DNA of 29,397 bases from Caldifarciminota bacterium (GCA_026991055.1 JALXCE010000026.1:1-29397), one strand, 5' to 3'. Positions 22,637 through 29,397 are shown, counted from the first letter of the stretch. The notes: generated by a model from the letters alone, not told the origin. Numbers and translations: made by a program.

Positions 22637-23472
22637 AGAATCCGATTGTCAAATTTATCGTCCTGATAATTGTTCTCGCCGTCCTATGGAAGTTCTTCAA
22701 GCCTTCCCACATTGGCATTTCTGGAGCCGAGATTGGTGTAGTGGAGGTCAAAGGCACGATCAGGAGTTCGGACACCCTCGTCAAGTGGATAAAGCGTCTG
22801 AGAGAGGATGCTGATATCAAAGGGATACTCCTCAGGGTGGACTCTCCAGGAGGTGCCGTTGGACCTGTTCAGGAGATACTCGAGGCACTGAAAAAGACAC
22901 GAAAAGCCGGAAAGCCCATCGTTGCGAGCTTCGGAAGTGTTGCAGCCTCGGGTGGATATTACGTTTCCCTTGCCTCGGATAAGATTGTTGCGAATCCCGG
23001 AACAATTACCGGCTCCATTGGTGTTATTGCCGAATTTCCTGTGGTTTCGGACCTTCTAAAGAAGTTAGGCATCCAGTACGAGATTATAAAAACTGGAAAG
23101 TTCAAGGACTCAGGCACTCCGTTCAGAAAGATGAAACCGGAGGAGAAGAAGTTGCTGAAAGGCGTCCTGATGGATGTCTATGACCAGTTTGTTGAAGAGG
23201 TGGCATCGGCTCGTCACATTCCAGCTGACAGCGTCAGGAGACTTGCGGATGGAAGGATTTTTTCTGGCAGAATGGCACTAAAGGTTGGTCTCGTTGACAC
23301 CCTCGGCTCGATAGAGGATGCAGTTAACATTCTTAAAAAACTTGCCGGAATAAAGGGACACGTGAGTCTTGTTTACAAAAAAGAAAAGAAGAGGTTCTCC
23401 CTCATTGACCTTTTGATTAATCGCCTTGAGGGAGAGCTTGGGAGTTTCAAAATACTTTACAGGATGGATTGA
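22633..23472 (+). CDS. sppA: Signal peptide peptidase SppA, short form
   Basis: The 279-residue membrane-anchored serine protease of family S49 degrades cleaved signal peptides. One N-terminal transmembrane helix (residues 5-20, VKFIVLIIVLAVLW) is followed by IGVVEVKGTI, ILLRVDSPGG, and the catalytic Ser S106 in SVAASGGYY. The general-base Lys is in IIKTGKFKDSG (K156 or K158). Also present: TITGSIGVI and ADGRIFSGRMALKVGLVDTLG. Length fits the single-domain form that assembles as an octamer. It overlaps the upstream lipoprotein gene by 4 nt and ends 1 nt before purB. Confidence 0.95.
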   Translation: MKNPIVKFIVLIIVLAVLWKFFKPSHIGISGAEIGVVEVKGTIRSSDTLVKWIKRLREDADIKGILLRVDSPGGAVGPVQEILEALKKTRKAGKPIVASFGSVAASGGYYVSLASDKIVANPGTITGSIGVIAEFPVVSDLLKKLGIQYEIIKTGKFKDSGTPFRKMKPEEKKLLKGVLMDVYDQFVEEVASARHIPADSVRRLADGRIFSGRMALKVGLVDTLGSIEDAVNILKKLAGIKGHVSLVYKKEKKRFSLIDLLINRLEGELGSFKILYRMD

Positions 23473-23473
23473 A

Positions 23474-24778
23474 ATGATTGAAAGGTACTGGAAAGAGGAA
23501 ATAAAGAAAATTTTCACAGATGAATTCAAGTACAGGAAATGGTACGAAGTGGAGATCGCAGTAGCTGAGGTAGAGGCAGAAATGGGGATTATCCCATCAG
23601 ATGTTCCGGAAAAGGTCAGAAAATCTATGCAAGATGTGGATTTCAACTGGGTGGCGAAAAGGGCGAAGGAGATCGAGCGAGAGGTTGACCATGACGTTAT
23701 CGCCTTCCTGCTTACGATTGAGGAGATAGCCGGTGATCCTGCGAGGTATTTGCACTTTGGCATGACATCTTCTGATGTGGTAGACACCGCCAATTCACTC
23801 ATTTTGAAAGAGGCCCTTGAGCTGAATCTAAAAGCCCTGAGTGAGCTCTCTTTGAGCTTTAGAGAGAAGGCCAATGAGTACCGCTATCAACCCATAATGG
23901 GCCGGACTCATGGGGTTTTTGCTGAACCCACGAGCCTCGGTTTGAAATTTCTCTCCTACTATTCGGCTTTTTTAAGAGATATAGAAAATCTACGCTCCGC
24001 CATCGAAAAAATAAGCTATGGTAAGATTTCCGGTGCTGTTGGAAACTATTCCTTTATAAGCCCTGAGGTCGAGGAAAAGGCGCTTCAGAAGCTTGGATTG
24101 AAGCCCGAGCCAGTTTCAACCCAGATCGTGCCGAGGGACCGCTATGCCTATGTTTTTGATGTGATTGCCATTTCTGCAGGTAACATTGAAAAATTTGCCA
24201 CAGAAATTCGTCTGCTTCAGAGAACAGAAGTGGGAGAGCTTGAGGAACCGTTTGGAAGGAAACAGCGAGGCTCATCTGCCATGCCCCACAAGAGGAACCC
24301 TATAAAAAGTGAGAGATTATGCGGTCTTGCACGCCTTTTGAGAGGCTATGCCCACACATCCATGGAAAATATTGCACTCTGGCACGAGAGAGATATATCC
24401 CATTCCTCAACCGAGAGATTTTTGATGCCAGATGCCCTCTCCCTTTATTACTACATGCTCACATTGCTAAAGGATATAGTTGACAGGCTGGTTGTTAATG
24501 TGGAGAGGATCAACGAGAATCTGGTCAAATACGGGAAATTTTACCTCTCGGAGGCGATTCTACTTGCCCTTGTGAAAAAGGGTGTTAGGAGAGGTGAGGC
24601 TTACGAATGGGTGAAGGAATCTGCCCATAGGGCCATGAAGAGCGGTGAGCCATTTGAAGAGCTGATCAGAAAAAATGAAAACATCGCGAAGTATCTCACA
24701 CCACAGGAACTCGAAGAGGTTTTAAACCACGATTATTTGAGGAACGTGGACGCAATTTTCAAAAGATTTGGCCTCTGA
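23474..24778 (+). CDS. purB: Adenylosuccinate lyase
   Basis: The 434-residue enzyme of the fumarase/aspartase superfamily catalyses two steps of purine synthesis: release of fumarate from SAICAR and from adenylosuccinate. Visible motifs are HFGMTSSDVVDTANS, the MGRTHG loop with catalytic His and the superfamily signature SSAMPHKRNPIKSE (catalytic Ser loop). It begins MIERYWKEEIKKIFTDE, like other PurB proteins. The ATG at 23474 lies 1 nt after the sppA stop; an in-frame upstream start inside sppA would add residues outside the family. The only ribosome site is a weak AGGA. The stop overlaps the aroKB start (TGATG). Confidence 0.95.
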   Translation: MIERYWKEEIKKIFTDEFKYRKWYEVEIAVAEVEAEMGIIPSDVPEKVRKSMQDVDFNWVAKRAKEIEREVDHDVIAFLLTIEEIAGDPARYLHFGMTSSDVVDTANSLILKEALELNLKALSELSLSFREKANEYRYQPIMGRTHGVFAEPTSLGLKFLSYYSAFLRDIENLRSAIEKISYGKISGAVGNYSFISPEVEEKALQKLGLKPEPVSTQIVPRDRYAYVFDVIAISAGNIEKFATEIRLLQRTEVGELEEPFGRKQRGSSAMPHKRNPIKSERLCGLARLLRGYAHTSMENIALWHERDISHSSTERFLMPDALSLYYYMLTLLKDIVDRLVVNVERINENLVKYGKFYLSEAILLALVKKGVRRGEAYEWVKESAHRAMKSGEPFEELIRKNENIAKYLTPQELEEVLNHDYLRNVDAIFKRFGL

Positions 24779-26418
24779 TGATCCCCAGAAGAATCATTCT
24801 CACAGGTATGATGTGCAGTGGCAAGACCACTGTGGGACGCAGGCTTGCCGCGGCACTTGGATGGGATTTTGTTGACACGGATGAGCTCATCGAACAGCGC
24901 TCTGGCCTTAAAATCTCTGAAATTTTTAGAGCTTACGGTGAGGAATATTTCAGAAAATTGGAGAAAGAGGTTCTGCTGTCCGCTATGCGTCTTGAAAATG
25001 CGGTGATTGCCACCGGTGGGGGAGTGGTGACAGATTCGGAGAATCTCAAGTTGATTCGAGAGCAGTCATTGGGAGTGTATCTTGATGTTCCACTTAAAGA
25101 GCTTGTTAGAAGGTGCAGGGGAAAAAGTGACTTGAGGCCTCTTTTGGAAGGGGGGATTGAGGATAACCTGAGGAAAATTCTGAATGAAAGACGGGAAATA
25201 TATGAAAGGGTGGGAAATACTGTGGATGCGGTCGCTAATCCATGGATCGTGGCTCAAAGGATACTCTGTCTTATTGATTGGGACATCAGAGAAGAGCTAG
25301 ATGGCATAGAAAAAATTTTGCTCGGGCCCGGGATTTTGAAGGATTTGGGGAATTTCACGACGGGGGATGTCAGGTATTTTGCCCAGAGGAGAGTTTATAG
25401 ATTGTTTGGTAAGTTTCTGCCAGATAGTGTTTTTGTGTTACCTGATGGTGATAGAGCAAAGAGCCTAAAAACCCTTACGCGAATCTATGAATTCCTGCTG
25501 AATTCAAAGGCAACGAGGGGAACCACTGTGGTGTCTATAGGAGGAGGTGCAGCCTCGGATGTGGTGGGATTTGCAGCATCTACTTTCAAAAGAGGTGTCA
25601 GGTTTATCAATGCACCCACAACCCTTCTTGCCCAGGTTGATGCAGGTCTTGGTGGAAAAAATGCTTTAAATTTCAGGGGGATAAAGAACGTCATTGGGAC
25701 CTTCTATCACCCGGATTTGATTTTGATTGATTCTTTAGCTCTTTTATCGCTTGATGGAAAGGATTTTCGCCAGGGATTTGCAGAGATTGTGAAGTCTGCA
25801 ATAATTGGTGAGACTACGTTTTCAAATAAGTTAGAAGATGGTGCCCCCCTCCCAACCTCCCCCCACCGACGAAGTCCGTGGGGGGAGGAGTCAGGTGGGG
25901 GGAATTCTTTCGATCACGGGGGTGCATTTTTCAAATTCCTTGAGGTAACTGCGGATATGTTGTTAAATCGGAATCTTCAGGCACTCACTGAGGTGATAAA
26001 GAGAACTGCGAGGGTGAAGCTCAGGATTGTAGAGGAAGATTTCAGGGAATCCACTGGTAAGAGGAAATTACTCAATCTTGGGCATACACTTGGTCATGCT
26101 TATGAGGTGATACTGGGAATAAGTCATGGTGAGGCTGTTGCCATTGGTCTTGTTAAGGCCATTGAGATTGGAATAAGACTTGGAATTACTGAGACTGGGC
26201 TCCTTGAGCGAACAAAGGAGTTGCTCGGTAAGTTTGGATTACTGAGGAAGTTACCTGATGCTGAGCGCGTGGATGAGAGATTGATTCTTGAAAAAATCGT
26301 GCAGGACAAAAAGGCCTCTCGTGGTAAGATTGACTTTGTAATACCGCGCAAACCCGGTGATGTTATCATAAACCCCATGGAGCCAGATGAAATTATTAGG
26401 TTGATTTCTGGAGGATAG
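24778..26418 (+). CDS. aroKB: Bifunctional shikimate kinase / 3-dehydroquinate synthase
   Basis: The 546-residue fusion carries out two non-consecutive steps of the shikimate pathway. Shikimate kinase (1-165): P-loop GMMCSGKTTVG, shikimate-binding D35 and R59, GGG at 80-82, lid Arg R120. Dehydroquinate synthase (about 175-546): NAD-site SIGGGAASDVVGF (253-265), NAPTTLLAQVDAGLGGKNALN, metal ligands E336 (FAEIVKS), H436 (LNLGHTLGHAYE) and H450 (SHGEAVAIG). Such AroK-AroB fusions are known, for example in Thermotogales. Residues about 357-383 are a Gly/Pro/Ser-rich insert encoded by a palindromic DNA element; the flanking sequence joins cleanly as LEDG-AFFKFLE. Both active sites look intact. The start is the ATG overlapping the purB stop. 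Confidence 0.95.
   Translation: MIPRRIILTGMMCSGKTTVGRRLAAALGWDFVDTDELIEQRSGLKISEIFRAYGEEYFRKLEKEVLLSAMRLENAVIATGGGVVTDSENLKLIREQSLGVYLDVPLKELVRRCRGKSDLRPLLEGGIEDNLRKILNERREIYERVGNTVDAVANPWIVAQRILCLIDWDIREELDGIEKILLGPGILKDLGNFTTGDVRYFAQRRVYRLFGKFLPDSVFVLPDGDRAKSLKTLTRIYEFLLNSKATRGTTVVSIGGGAASDVVGFAASTFKRGVRFINAPTTLLAQVDAGLGGKNALNFRGIKNVIGTFYHPDLILIDSLALLSLDGKDFRQGFAEIVKSAIIGETTFSNKLEDGAPLPTSPHRRSPWGEESGGGNSFDHGGAFFKFLEVTADMLLNRNLQALTEVIKRTARVKLRIVEEDFRESTGKRKLLNLGHTLGHAYEVILGISHGEAVAIGLVKAIEIGIRLGITETGLLERTKELLGKFGLLRKLPDAERVDERLILEKIVQDKKASRGKIDFVIPRKPGDVIINPMEPDEIIRLISGG
25840..25925. repeat. Palindromic element inserted in frame in the aroB part of aroKB
   Basis: GGTGC at 25840-25844 is repeated directly at 25921-25925, exactly 81 bp (27 codons) apart, as a target duplication would be. 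Between them lies a strong hairpin: CCTCCCCCCAC (25856-25866) pairs with GTGGGGGGAGG (25878-25888), with an inner GAC-GAA-GTC. C- and G-runs further out (25844-25849 and 25897-25902) can extend it. Removing one repeat plus the element restores a normal-looking dehydroquinate synthase sequence. Read as protein it gives Pro/Gly/Ser/His-rich residues unlike the family. Confidence 0.75.
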
Positions 26419-26551
26419 TGGGTTTCACATGTGGGAGAGCGTGTTCGAAAATTTACCCCCTTCAGCCTTTTTCGCGCACTTTTTGCGTGGAGAAGGAGAC
26501 GTATGGAGGAAATCCGGTGGATAAATCGGAAATTTTGTTGATGATAATTTC

Positions 26552-26595
26552 CCCATTCCACCCCGGCCCTCCCTTCCCAAAGGGAAGGGAGGGGG
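26552..26595 (+). repeat. Dispersed palindromic repeat, diverged copy 2
   Basis: It starts CCCATTCCACCCCGG, similar to the arm at 10074, and continues into a perfect 12-bp hairpin CCCTCCCTTCCC-AAA-GGGAAGGGAGGG (26567-26593). Confidence 0.65.
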
Positions 26596-26650
26596 TGTTA
26601 TCCTCGCTCGAACCAGCAATGCAGAAAAGAAGTCTTTACAAGAAAGCTAA

Positions 26651-26696
26651 GTTTTCCCCTCCTTCCACAGGGAAGGAGGGGGTAGGGGAGAATGGG
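26651..26696 (-). repeat. Dispersed palindromic repeat, copy 3 (inverted orientation)
   Basis: Read on the minus strand it starts CCCATTCTCCCCTACCCCC, nearly identical to the arm at 10074-10090, then an 11-bp hairpin (CCCCTCCTTCC / GGAAGGAGGGG, 26656-26681) with a 4-nt loop. Confidence 0.75.
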
Positions 26697-26823
26697 AAAA
26701 TTGTTGAAAGATTTTTTATACATTTTAGAGTATGTTCACGGTTCTATTACAGAGAATAAAGTTGGCTATAAATCTAGACTTTCCGGAGCTCCAGAAAAAT
26801 TCACTTATGTGAGGAGGTTTATT

Positions 26824-27255
26824 ATGAAGATAGCTGTAATCAATGGGCCAAATCTCAACCTTCTTGGCAGAAGGGAGCCTGAGATATACGGCTCTGGCAC
26901 CCTTGAAGAGCTTCAGAAGATGCTCATCGAAGCCTCTGAGGGGAAGAATGTTGAATTTAAGTTTTTCCAGTCCAATAGCGAGGGTGAGATTGTGGATTTT
27001 ATTCATCAATGCATTGGCTCAGTTGATGGAATTATCATAAATCCGGGTGCTTATTCCCATTACAGTATTGCCATTCTTGACGCGCTAAGGGCATTTGATG
27101 GCAAGATCGTTGAGGTGCACATATCAAATGTGTTTAAAAGAGAGGAAATTCGTCATTCGCTTATCACTGCGAGGGCTGCAGATGCTGTGATAGCTGGGAT
27201 GGGCTTCGAAGGATACGTTTTCGCTTTCTTCTACCTCTTGAGTTTATCTGAGTAA
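26824..27255 (+). CDS. aroQ: Type II 3-dehydroquinate dehydratase
   Basis: The 143-residue enzyme converts 3-dehydroquinate to 3-dehydroshikimate, the step between the AroB and AroE reactions of the shikimate pathway. Motifs: NGPNLNLLGRREPEIYG with catalytic Tyr (Y22) and lid Arg, INPGAYSHYSIAILDAL, and VEVHISNVFKREEIRHSLI with catalytic His. Length is typical of the dodecameric type II enzyme. The ATG at 26824 is fixed by GAGGAGG a few bases upstream; 44 upstream in-frame codons are non-family. It follows aroKB by about 400 bp and may be separately transcribed. Its 3' end overlaps the convergent ppx gene by 25 bp. Confidence 0.96.
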   Translation: MKIAVINGPNLNLLGRREPEIYGSGTLEELQKMLIEASEGKNVEFKFFQSNSEGEIVDFIHQCIGSVDGIIINPGAYSHYSIAILDALRAFDGKIVEVHISNVFKREEIRHSLITARAADAVIAGMGFEGYVFAFFYLLSLSE

Positions 27256-28145
27256 CACCGGGCAAGAATCGCGTGTCTCAATCCTCTATCGCTCACGATG
27301 GCTAAATCCTGGCTGTAAAAATCCATTAAAGCAAGGATAATTACCGTCCCCGGAATTATTACTTCTGCTCTCTCGGGTTGAAGTCCTATCAGTTTTCTCC
27401 TGGCTGAAATCGGCATTGAGATAAGCTTTTTTAGGAGTTCTTCAATAGATGTCCTCGAAAGTTCTAAGCCGTGAACCTTCGCAGGGTCATATTGCCTGAG
27501 CTGTAGTTTCATGGCGGCAAGATTGGTGGCCGTTCCGCCGATTATAACAAAGTTCCGAGGGGTAGTTTTAAGAAGATTTTCGCTGAGATATTCTAAAATT
27601 TCATTTTGCAATCTCTGGATGTCACTAAAGTGCAAAGCTTCTTTGAAATTGAGATGGCTGCCCTCGAGGATTTTCAGGGCACCCAGATCAAGACTATAGG
27701 TACGGATAAGATTTTCGTCTTCACCATAGGCTATGTCAGTGCTTCTCCCTCCTATATCGGCCACTACGGTGCTGCCGGAGAGTTTAAGTGAGGAAACGGC
27801 CGCCTCATACGAGAGTTTTGCTTCTTCATCACCGGATATGATTTTTATTTTGATGCCGCAAAGGTCATTTACCAGCTTTAGAAAATCCCCGGCATTTGAA
27901 GCTACCCGGAGGGCCATTGTCCCGACTGCAATCACCCTTTCGGCTCCCATCTCTTCTGCTCTCTTTTTAAAATCGCATACGGCGCGAGCAGTTCTCTCCA
28001 TTGCATCATACCTGAGTCTTTTTGAGGTATTTAGTCCCTCACCTAATGCTGTAACACGATCAAGTTCAAGGATGGGAAATCCATTCCCGTCTGCAACGGT
28101 AAGAAGCACAGAATTTGAGCCTACATCAATAACTGCACATCTCAT
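27231..28145 (-). CDS. Ppx/GppA-family phosphatase
   Basis: The 304-residue protein of the ASKHA fold hydrolyses polyphosphate or pppGpp. Nucleotide-binding motifs: phosphate-1 loop AVIDVGSNSVLL (4-15), GEGLNTSKRL, VGTMALRVASNA (74-85), the catalytic-Glu segment IISGDEEAKLSYEA (103-115) and phosphate-2 loop VVADIGGRSTDIAYG (127-141), where Arg replaces the usual third Gly of DIGGGS. It lacks the C-terminal HD-like domain of long GppA enzymes, as in the short Aquifex-type form. The start is ATG without a Shine-Dalgarno; TAGAAT lies 7 nt upstream. Exopolyphosphatase and pppGpp activity cannot be told apart here. Confidence 0.88.
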   Translation of the reverse strand: MRCAVIDVGSNSVLLTVADGNGFPILELDRVTALGEGLNTSKRLRYDAMERTARAVCDFKKRAEEMGAERVIAVGTMALRVASNAGDFLKLVNDLCGIKIKIISGDEEAKLSYEAAVSSLKLSGSTVVADIGGRSTDIAYGEDENLIRTYSLDLGALKILEGSHLNFKEALHFSDIQRLQNEILEYLSENLLKTTPRNFVIIGGTATNLAAMKLQLRQYDPAKVHGLELSRTSIEELLKKLISMPISARRKLIGLQPERAEVIIPGTVIILALMDFYSQDLAIVSDRGLRHAILARCYSDKLKR

Positions 28146-28152
28146 GGGATTG

Positions 28153-28158
28153 ATTCTA
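28153..28158 (-). promoter_or_regulatory. -10-like box placed for leaderless ppx expression
   Basis: On the minus strand TAGAAT (5/6) is followed by 7 nt and the ppx ATG. The -35 at 17 bp is poor. There is no ribosome site. Confidence 0.4.
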
Positions 28159-28169
28159 TACCCTCTAAG

Positions 28170-28198
28170 TTGAAAAAGGAAGGCGAGGATTCCATAAT
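28170..28198 (+). promoter_or_regulatory. Leaderless promoter of the DprA-like gene
   Basis: TTGAAA (28170-28175, 5/6), a 17-bp spacer and CATAAT (28193-28198, 5/6) lead to the ATG after 6 nt, so the expected first transcribed base is at the start codon. An in-frame TGA directly before the ATG rules out a longer protein, and no Shine-Dalgarno is present. Confidence 0.65.
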
Positions 28199-28204
28199 AG
28201 TTGA

Positions 28205-29005
28205 ATGGGGGAAATGGAATTTTTCCTCATACTGCTTCATCTTGTCCCTGGAATCAGAGACAGGACTATTTATAAAGTTTTGCGTGCTCTGTATTTTGAG
28301 GGAATTTCTCCCTCGAGGTTTCTTGAGTTCCCTTTTGAAATTTACAGAGACAGGTTTGGACTCCTTGAAGTCTCGGCTAACGCCCTTGGTAACCAACTTG
28401 ACAATCTGATTTATAAAGCTCGTGAGGCAAGTGAGAAAATGCGCGAGTTGGGGTTTAGGGCTGTTTCAGTTTTTGATGAAACATATCCTTCTAAACTCAA
28501 GGATTTTATGGATTATCCGCCACCTATTATTTACATTCATGGAGACGTAGGATTATTAAACAGTGAGACCTTTTCCCTCTTGAATTCCAGAGATGCAGAT
28601 GAGAGATGTATGAGGCTTTCGCTTGAGGCAGGGAAAAGTTTTTCTGGCGTGGCAGTTGGAGGGCTTTATGGAAGAAATTACAGGTTTTTCGAAAATATAG
28701 GTGGAAAGCGGGTCGCAGTGAGTGACAGGGGAATATTCCAGATAACGAAGCGAAGGCTCAATTTGGGATTTGATGCCATCATCTCATTTTCAGGGCTTGA
28801 CGATATGGGAACGCCAGGCTCCATGCTTATGCGGGATAGAGTGGTTGTAGCACTTTCTGATGTGATAGTAGGTATTTGCATCAGGGAGGGTGGAAACATG
28901 GATAAGCTCTTGAGGGAGGCAGCCCAAAAAGGTAAAGAAACTCTCCTTGCCGAAGTGGACTACAATGGAGATAAGTTAGGTGGTCTAAAGCCTCTTAAAA
29001 TATAG
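28205..29005 (+). CDS. Divergent DprA/Smf-like protein
   Basis: The 266-residue protein resembles DNA-processing protein A (DprA), which loads RecA on incoming single-stranded DNA. The N-terminal helical part (FFLILLHLVPGIRDRTIYKVL) and DETYPSKLKDFMDYPPPIIYIHGDVGLLN match DprA's approach to its Rossmann fold. The fold itself is altered: where DprA has GSR and then SGxARGID, this protein has LLNSRDADERC and AVGGLYGRNYRF. The end (GTPGSMLMRDRVVVALSDVIVGICIREGGNMDKLLREAAQKGKETLLAEV) parallels DprA's P-x-R-N-R-I-I-A-L-S and G-S-L-x-T-A segments. It is shorter than typical DprA (about 360) and lacks the C-terminal winged helix. DNA binding may be retained or changed. The start is the first ATG after an in-frame stop. 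Confidence 0.7.
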   Translation: MGEMEFFLILLHLVPGIRDRTIYKVLRALYFEGISPSRFLEFPFEIYRDRFGLLEVSANALGNQLDNLIYKAREASEKMRELGFRAVSVFDETYPSKLKDFMDYPPPIIYIHGDVGLLNSETFSLLNSRDADERCMRLSLEAGKSFSGVAVGGLYGRNYRFFENIGGKRVAVSDRGIFQITKRRLNLGFDAIISFSGLDDMGTPGSMLMRDRVVVALSDVIVGICIREGGNMDKLLREAAQKGKETLLAEVDYNGDKLGGLKPLKI

Positions 29006-29013
29006 TTTTTTGC

Positions 29014-29042
29014 TTGACAATTGGGTTTTATGAATTTAAAAT
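29014..29042 (+). promoter_or_regulatory. Sigma-70-type promoter for the ExbB/TolQ gene
   Basis: A perfect TTGACA (29014-29019), a 17-bp spacer and TAAAAT (29037-29042, 5/6) precede the gene. The leader is about 32 nt, with GGGAGG at 29068-29073. Confidence 0.8.
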
Positions 29043-29080
29043 GGACTATTGCGAAAAACAAAAACAAGGGAGGTTAAATA

Positions 29081-29397
29081 ATGCAAGGACTTGTTGAATA
29101 CTTCAATAAGGGCGGTTCAATGATGTGGTTGCTCCTCGCGTTAGCTATCCTTGGAACCGCAATCATCATAGAGAGAATCATCACACTGCTTGTGAAGGCG
29201 AGCACGAACCCGCGCAAGCTTGTGGAAAAGGTTACGACCCTCATTGAGGAAGAGGGTCTGGATGCTGCAATAGAGTATTTGCAGAAAAATAAGAAGCCTA
29301 TTGCAAAGGTCCTTCTTGCCGGACTTGAAAAGGTCCACAGAGGGAAAACGGTGGTTGAAGAGGCTATGGCTGCCAAGGCATCAGCAGAGATGGGATT
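29081..29397 (+). CDS. MotA/TolQ/ExbB-family proton channel (3' truncated by window)
   Basis: The frame from the ATG at 29081 stays open to the window edge (105 codons). The N-terminus LVEYFNKGGSMMWLLLALAILGTAIIIERIITLLV has the family's first transmembrane helix followed by the I-x-E-R motif. Next comes the cytoplasmic region NPRKLVEKVTTLIEEEGLDAAIEYLQKNKKPIAKVLLAGLEK and the start of the E-E-A-M segment. Proteins of this family couple the proton gradient to outer-membrane transport (ExbB-ExbD-TonB) or envelope constriction (TolQ). An ExbD/TolR partner is expected beyond the edge. The ribosome site GGGAGG lies 7 nt upstream and the promoter is strong. Confidence 0.9.
   Translation, partial: MQGLVEYFNKGGSMMWLLLALAILGTAIIIERIITLLVKASTNPRKLVEKVTTLIEEEGLDAAIEYLQKNKKPIAKVLLAGLEKVHRGKTVVEEAMAAKASAEMG

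Larger units (their letters stand above)
26419..26823. other. Intergenic region between aroKB and aroQ with two palindromic repeats
   Basis: About 405 bp without a credible gene; ORFs here have no ribosome site and no family resemblance. It contains two copies of the dispersed palindrome (26552-26595 and 26651-26696). The AT-rich stretch 26700-26760 probably holds the aroQ promoter, but I could not fix convincing -35/-10 hexamers. Confidence 0.55.

Noticed and set aside
10074..26696. Repeats as a CRISPR array
   Set aside because: Copies are far apart, in both orientations and without regular spacers; no cas genes are present.
26418..26759. ORFs in the gap between aroKB and aroQ
   Set aside because: They run through palindromic repeats, have no ribosome site and no family-like sequence.
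26692..26823. 44-residue N-terminal extension of aroQ
   Set aside because: The ATG at 26824 has GAGGAGG upstream and the canonical family N-terminus; the extension overlaps a dispersed repeat.

Overview
The window looks like a chromosomal segment of a Gram-negative (diderm) bacterium, probably from an uncultured or FCB-like lineage such as WOR-3, Hydrothermae or a similar candidate phylum. This is inferred from an LVIVD-repeat surface protein with a type IX-style C-terminal tail, a DUF5916 outer-membrane barrel with a CBM9-like domain, secreted DUF3857/transglutaminase proteins, a shikimate kinase/dehydroquinate synthase fusion and an ExbB/TolQ-type channel. Genes are dense on both strands, and many junctions are 1-4 nt overlaps. 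I saw no rRNA, tRNA or CRISPR array.

Layout, left to right. Positions 1-535: the 3' end of an S66 LD-carboxypeptidase. 829-3624: a two-gene envelope operon (DUF5916 barrel, DUF4097 beta-helix) behind a good sigma-70-type promoter. 3670-5406 (-): PolX-type DNA polymerase/PHP protein. 5784-6233 (-): small heat-shock protein with its own terminator. 6656-9583: large LVIVD surface protein, preceded by an 11-bp-phased triple repeat resembling an OmpR/PhoP-type operator. 9636-9944 (-): ABM-family monooxygenase-like protein. 10261-11992 (-): an operon of DUF4416, phosphate butyryl/acetyltransferase and a second ABM-like protein. 12238-12891: lipoprotein. 12935-13682: a decayed, internally deleted IS630-family element. 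13866-22050: two tandem transglutaminase-like proteins (one intact, one without its catalytic Cys and His), a Ser/Thr kinase fused to a UvrD-type helicase, and gltX. 22220-26418: lipoprotein, sppA, purB, aroKB. 26824-27255: aroQ. 27231-28145 (-): Ppx/GppA-type phosphatase, divergent from a degenerate DprA-like gene at 28205-29005. 29081 to the end: ExbB/TolQ/MotA channel, cut by the window.

The strongest candidate for something unusual is the 894-residue protein at 17961-20645. It is a single uninterrupted reading frame carrying a complete Hanks-type kinase (residues about 8-258) directly followed by a complete superfamily 1 UvrD/PcrA-like helicase (about 278-894). All main catalytic motifs of both enzymes are present, which suggests phosphorylation-controlled DNA unwinding.

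Other notable points. An 81-bp palindromic sequence flanked by GGTGC direct repeats is inserted in frame in the aroB part of aroKB. A family of about 45-bp palindromic repeats with AAA or short loops is scattered between genes. At least five genes (polX, DUF4416, the 22220 lipoprotein, ppx, dprA-like) lack a Shine-Dalgarno sequence and have a -10-like box 6-9 nt before the ATG, as expected for leaderless mRNAs, whereas other genes have strong GGAGG sites.
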